A stretch of 64,000 nt of DNA from Epichloe hybrida (Eukaryota; Ascomycota; Sordariomycetes; Hypocreales; Clavicipitaceae): the NCBI GenBank assembly GCA_019022495.1, contig JAFEKR010000021.1, positions 930,001-994,000 of the forward strand, read 5' to 3'. Below are positions 58,417 to 64,000 of this stretch, in pieces. Both the position numbers and the translations under genes were made by a program. Under the pieces are notes generated by a model, which worked only from the letters and a program-made list of their open reading frames with translations, ran no database searches and had not been told where the DNA came from. The stretch's first letter is position 1. Each line of letters starts with the position of its first letter.

Positions 58417-61400
58417 TGTCACGACTGTGTTTAGGGAGATATAAACGGAGTGAAGGCTAAGGTTCTTAGTCATAGCTAGAGAGCTACTACTTAGGGGTGG
58501 GTGTATAAAGGTCTTAAACTCTAACCTCCTATATCTCTTATAGGCGGTCCTTATCTAAATACCTTACTATGTGTATATAGCTATCTTATAGCTACTTAGT
58601 TATTTACAGAACCTAAGGCTTATCTAAGGGCTCTAATATATAACTATCCTATCTATAGCCCCTTAGCCTCTGTGCTCCTAATATACTACCCCCCTAATAT
58701 ATAATTATTCTTAATTAAAAAGAGCTACTTAGCTAGTGTGTGTATACTACGCATAACCTATGGTAATACTTATATTACTAGCTATACTATTAGTGTGTGG
58801 TATTATGTTTGCTTTAAATAATAAGATAGACATTACGGGGTCCTAGGTAATCCTTCTTATAACCTCTAGATTATAAATAGCTATATACTTACTACTTTAT
58901 TACCTCTAATATATATGCCTCTATCTAGTGAGTTATTAGCACTAAGTAAATAAGCTACCTATATTAAGTTTTATAATTAGGTTAAATAGATAGGGTAATA
59001 TGTACTATTTAAAACAAATAACTTCTTGTCTAATATTAGGGATATTATATTAATCTCGCTAGGAGTTCGCAGCTAGCGTGCGTATTTACTAGTGGTAGCT
59101 ATAACTATAAATATTATAATTCCTAGATTAGCTATACATAGCGCGTAAATTACTTAGGGGTCTAGGGCTAATATAAAAAAGGCTTACTTTCCCTTACTTC
59201 CATATACTTTTCTTCCCTCTATATTCTCCCTTTACATTATAAGTTACCCTTACCTATAAGCTAGTAGCTTTATAGCTTCTTTTATAGTAGTTACTAATAT
59301 CCTATAGCGTTACTTTATTATTTATATTTATCCTTATTTAAAACACCTAAATTATCTTAAATACTAAAAGGTTAGTTACTTATCTTTTACTTATAAGTTT
59401 CTTATAGCGTATTACTACTAACTTACTAGTAGTTAATAATATCTTTAATATAAGCTACTACTCCGCTACTATTACCTCCCTTTAGTAAGAAGAATTCCTT
59501 AATATTTTCTTTAAAGTCTCCTAGTAAGAAGTATATAGCTTTAAAAATCTTAATATAAGTATAATATCTCTACCTCCTAGCGCCTACCCTACTAACTTAT
59601 AGCTAGTAGTGCTAGTAAAATAAAGATTCCTTATATTTACTATATATAGTAAGTTATAATATAGGCTATTACACCTAAAGATAGTAATAGCGTAAAGCTA
59701 TAATATATTATTAAGGGTAAATCTATCCTAACCTAATATACTAATTCTCTAAGTATAACTTTACTACTATCTCACTATATATTACTCCTAACTTATATAA
59801 ATAACTTAATAAAATACGCTTATTATATATATAATAATAAGGACTACGCTAGGGTTTGTCCTCCTTTTCTTACTACTAATATATATACTAATATACTACT
59901 AGTGTTTTACTTAGTTTACTTAGTTATACTATACACTCTTTAAGCGTATTAACGCTTATAGTAATCCTAAAGATAATCTATACTTCCTTAATAATATATA
60001 TATCTCTTAATTCTATAACTTAGTTACTACTAATATACTACTAGTATCTAATACATATAAAATATAAACTTTATAATATATTTCTAACTACTAAAAATAC
60101 TAATAAGCATAGTTAGGTAAGGCAAGCATAACTTATAGCAGAAGTTATATATAAGGCTAATACTAATAAATAAGTTACTATATTACTACTTAATAATACT
60201 ATTAATCTAGAAGTCTAGATTAATATTTCTAATAGCTTATATTTTATTACATAAAACCTTCTATTTATATGTATTTTTATGCTTTAGTTTATAGCTTTAC
60301 TAACTTACTAGTAGCTTATTACTAACGTATCCGCGCTTCCTGCTTATATTAGGCTACTAGACCTCCCTAGTAAGCTTTATATATATATATATAGGGAGGG
60401 GGATTTCTCTAATAATAAGGATAAATCCTCCGCCCCTATTAGTATAGGTAAGAATACTAGGGGCTAGGCAGGCGACGTGTTAATAGAATAATTAGTGCGA
60501 AGTAGCTATAAGTTAGGTTTCTAAGAATTTATCTGGATTTTTTTTTATATATTACTACTACTATCTAAACTCTACTAAATATAACTCTATATCTACAAAC
60601 TAGCTACTTAGTTACCACTTATAATCCTTAATGATATCTATTATAACAAAATCTCTTTTCTTTACCTAAGAGTTCTCTAAAGTATTATAGCCCTTCTATT
60701 TAACTAGGTATTTCTAATATCTCCTATTATAATAATATAATATAATTCTTTTAACTTTAAACTCCTACTTATTATCCGCGATGTTTTCTTATAGCAAGGA
60801 CATATCTTTTACATTAGTTAAATCCCTTATAAATAGTTTAAGATTAGTAATATTAAAAACATTATATAGTTATGTACTAGGTAGTAGCTTTAGTTAGTAC
60901 GCTAAACCATAAGTCTTAATTACCTTTTTAATTTTATAAGGGCTTAGGTACTTCACACTTAGCTTCCTACTAGGTTACTATAAGTTAATATTCTTTATAA
61001 ATAATAAAACATAGTTACCTACTCTAAACTTTATTAGGGTTCGCTTCTTATTATAGTGTTTTATATACTAGGCCTATAAGTCACTTAGAAGCTACTTAAT
61101 TACTATATATCTATCTCTTAGTGTAGTAGTATAAGTCTTTACCTAGTTATTTACTATAAGGATATCTATAACTACTTCCTATAGTCCCTTAGGGTTATAG
61201 CCTTATAGCGCCTTAGCTAGGGTGTAGTTATAAGTTAAGTGGACGCTTATATTATATATAAACTATGCTATTAAAAGATTATTAGCCTAATTAGTCTAAT
61301 TAAAGCAAGTAAAGGCTCTTAAATAATACTCTAAAACTTAGTTTAAATATTCTATCTAACTATTTATTTATAAGTAAAACGTGGTACTTAGTTACTACTT

Positions 61401-64000
61401 AGTTATAATAAGATAGTAGAAGGTTATCTAAAACCTGCTAGTAAAAGTTAAACCACGGTCTATAATAATGCCTTCTAGGGCACTGTAATCCCTAAAAATA
61501 TACTCTAGGAATACAGTAGCTAACCTATTGCTAGTTATCCGTGTTAAAATAGGGATATAAATACTATATTTTATGAAACAGTCTATAATAACTAAGATTA
61601 TATTATAAGTCTAATTTACGTCTTTCACAGGTGGTAGCCTTGTAACAAAATCCATTAATAATTCTTAAAAAGGCTAATTAGGCACTAGTAGCATAGCTAG
61701 CTTGCCGTAAGGTTTGTAGTGCCTTAGCTTTAAAGTCTAATAGCTTACGCAAGTTCGCATATATAACTTAGTGTCTTTCTTTATTATTAGCTAGTAATAC
61801 TAACTTATAATCTAATAGAGGGTCTTACTAACTCCCTAGTGGCTTGCTACTAGGTTATTATAGGTAAGTAGTAAAATTTCCTTTCTTATACTTACTAGAA
61901 TAAAAACTTTATTTTAAAATATTAATAGCTTAGAGAGCCTAATAGACTATATCTATAATGCTTTAAGGTTACTACTCTTAAGTAGCTTCCTATAACCTAT
62001 AGTAAAGTTATTACCTTACTATGCTTAAAATAATATAACTTAAATTAGAGTCTCTAATTCTATGTATATAGAACACGTATTATATATGAACTTAGAAGAG
62101 GTTTACTAGACTACCTGTATTTTTACTATAATACTACTATAAGTAGCTAGCTTATAGTGTGCTTTTAGACTTATAGATAAATTATAGCTAAGTAATATTT
62201 TAAGGGGGCGCCTATGCTGCTTGCTAACTACTAACCTAGCTAGACTCCTAACCTATAGGCTTGCTAGACTTATAGAAATATTAGAAAATATAGATAAGGC
62301 ATGACCTTACTACTTATAATAAGCAGACCTAGTTAGCGTATTACTTATAGGCTTTATAGGACTATTAGGTTCCTTAATAATATAATAAAGTTATGTTTTC
62401 TTAAAACCCTAGAGGCTTAAATAGCCCTTATAGCGCTCTTATAATAAACTATTAACTACACTAAGTAATATATCCTTAGGGCCTGTAACTATACTATTAT
62501 ATATATAGCGCCCTTACTACTTAGTATTTAAAAACTTAGCTAAGAAGTTAGGTAGCTATAAGGATATAGCCTTTGCCCTACGCTCCTTACTAATATAATC
62601 TACTTTTCTTAACAGGGTATTAGTAGGGTTTAGCTTACTTATATAATATTTAATCCTAAAATTAAATAGATAGAGCTTGTCTAATACTATTACTTACTTA
62701 CTAGATAGCTTTGGCTTTATAGCTAGGTACTTATAATTTAGATAGTTTGTAATAACTATAATCTAATAAGTTAAATATATAAGGTAATATCTCTAGGCTT
62801 AAAATACCTCTTAGATTACTAATAACTTAGCGTCTAGGGTTAAGTAGTAAAGTTTAATATTAGTTAACTTCCTTAAAAAATACACTACTAGGTGCTAGCT
62901 ACCTAGCACTAATATTATAAGTACAGCTCTAATTACGTAACTAGATATATCTATCTCTACTCTTAGCGGATAAAGTAAGTTAAAGTGCACTAAGATTAGT
63001 GCCTCCTAGAACCTCTTTTAGAGTTCTCTAAATGCTATAAGTTTACTAGGCTTTAGCTTAAACTCTACTAGTTAAACACCCTTTAGATAGTTTATTAGTA
63101 AGACTACTACCTTATTATACTATTTTATAAAGTATTAGTAAAACCCTATAAACCTAAGGAATAATTAAATATTAAACACACTGCTAGGTATTAGCTAGGT
63201 TATAATAGCTTTAACCTATAATAGTTCTATCTTAATGCCCTTCTTAGATATAATAAAACCTAGGAACTTTGCCTTTATAACTAAAAATTAGTACTTTTTA
63301 AGGTTAATATAGAGGTTAGCGTCCTAAAGTTACCCTAGCACTCTTTTAATATACTTTATGTGTCTTATAGGGTTGCTACTATATATTAGGGTGTCATTAA
63401 GGTAAATAATATAGAATTTATTTATAAGCCCCTTAAGAGTATTATTAATATATTCCTAAAAAGTAGCTAGCGTATTTACTAACCTAAATAGTATTATAAG
63501 ATATTTAAAGTGCCTATAGTAGTAATAGAATGCTATCTTCCACTTATTGCCCTTATAGATACATAGCTAGTAGTATGCCTCTTGAAGATCTAGTAACATA
63601 AAAATCTTTGCACTTACTAATTAATTAAGGATTTCAGAGATTAGTAGCAAAGGGGCCCTATTTTTAATAGTAATCCTATTAAGGCCCCTATAATTCACAT
63701 AAAGCCTTAATTTCCCTAATTTTTTTAGAATAAATAAAATTAGGGCTCCTACTAGGCTTATTAATCTTCTAATTTACCCTTTCTCCTATACACTTACTAA
63801 GTACTCCCTAAGCACTTCTAGCTCTTTTTTAGCTAGGTTATATATAGGTCCCTAGGGTAGTTGTTTTCCCTCTTCTAATTTAATTATATAAGTGTAACTA
63901 CCTAATTCTAGGAGCTTGCTAGCTAGCTCCTTTAAAAACATATCTATGAATTTCACGTACTTTTCTAGAATTTACTATAGGGGTGTGTTACTATCTGTCT
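58417..64000 (-). mobile_element. Gypsy element B, minus strand, runs off the window
   Basis: The left edge TGTCACGACTGTG (58417) is the outer end of its 3' LTR. Coding leftward from the window end: RT (~63950-63000, with KFYIIYLNDTLIYSS, KFLGFIISKKGIK, LFLRFIGFY), RNase H (~62900-62000), integrase (~61820-60900, with ILVIIDCFIKYSIYIPIL) and a chromodomain (~60700). The catalytic YLDD reads YLND. Stops are frequent. The 5' LTR and gag lie beyond 64000, so the LTR length cannot be measured. It is the same family as element A. Confidence 0.88.
62990..63960 (-). pseudogene. Gypsy B reverse transcriptase, degraded
   Basis: Reading the minus strand from about 63590: EAYYQLCIYKGNKWKIAFYY, YLIILFRLVNTLATF, then YLNDTLIYSSNPIRHIKYIK, NLYINLKKY and VVVLLINYLKGV. 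This is the fingers-palm-thumb order of Gypsy RT. The first catalytic aspartate block and YxDD are both altered, and TAG/TAA interrupts the frame. Confidence 0.85.

Noticed and set aside
6301..64000. Possible tRNA, rRNA or host genes in the repeat block
   Set aside because: None recognised. Every open frame above 60 codons belongs to an LTR, a transposon protein remnant or a repeat. A covariance-model tRNA scan would be decisive.

Overview
The window looks like a chromosome segment of a filamentous ascomycete (Pezizomycotina). The host genes have short introns of 55-117 bp with GTAAGT-type donors and TACTAAC/CTAAT-type branch sites. The two identifiable host proteins closely resemble fungal family members. 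The species cannot be named from the sequence.

Layout. Bases 1 to about 6,180 are an ordinary gene-rich segment: the 3' end of a gene for a protein with a C-terminal ubiquitin-like fold (+), a complete coatomer beta-subunit gene (SEC26/beta-COP, minus, 4 exons, 956 aa) and a complete mago nashi gene (exon junction complex, +, 6 exons, 154 aa). The last two diverge from a roughly 530-bp shared promoter. From about 6,300 to the end there is no host gene that I can support. This 58-kb block is AT-rich, poor in CA/TG dinucleotides and full of TA, the signature of repeat-induced point mutation (RIP). It consists almost entirely of nested transposable elements.

First nest (6,604-28,416). A reverse Copia-type LTR fragment is interrupted by a Gypsy element (from 7,263). 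Inside the Gypsy sit a complete Copia element (9,367-15,742, 296-bp LTRs, TSD CTAAA), a 5'-truncated LINE (18,738-23,371, 16-bp TSD) and the start of a hAT-like element that splits its 3' LTR at 24,830. A second LINE copy follows in opposite orientation (25,458-28,416).

Second nest (28,417-55,013). A less mutated Copia element (28,417-35,533) has a primer site matching the initiator tRNA-Met anticodon arm. It is followed by a broken minus-strand LTR element (35,534-36,469). Next comes an intron-containing hAT transposase pseudogene starting at 37,075. It is split by a nonautonomous hAT (37,316-46,630, 8-bp TSD GTTATCTG), which itself holds a Copia element (37,935-44,681, TSD ATTAT), a 101-bp minisatellite and a GC-rich 525-bp insert. 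A further Copia element sits in an intron of the transposase (47,592-54,392, TSD ATAAT).

Third nest (55,014-64,000). Two minus-strand Gypsy copies of one family, where the second (from 58,417) appears to have inserted into the integrase region of the first. The second runs off the window.

No new gene system is evident. The interest lies in the decipherable insertion history, the half-tRNA priming site, a transposon trapped in a transposon of similar type, and the sharp boundary between host genes and the RIP-mutated block.
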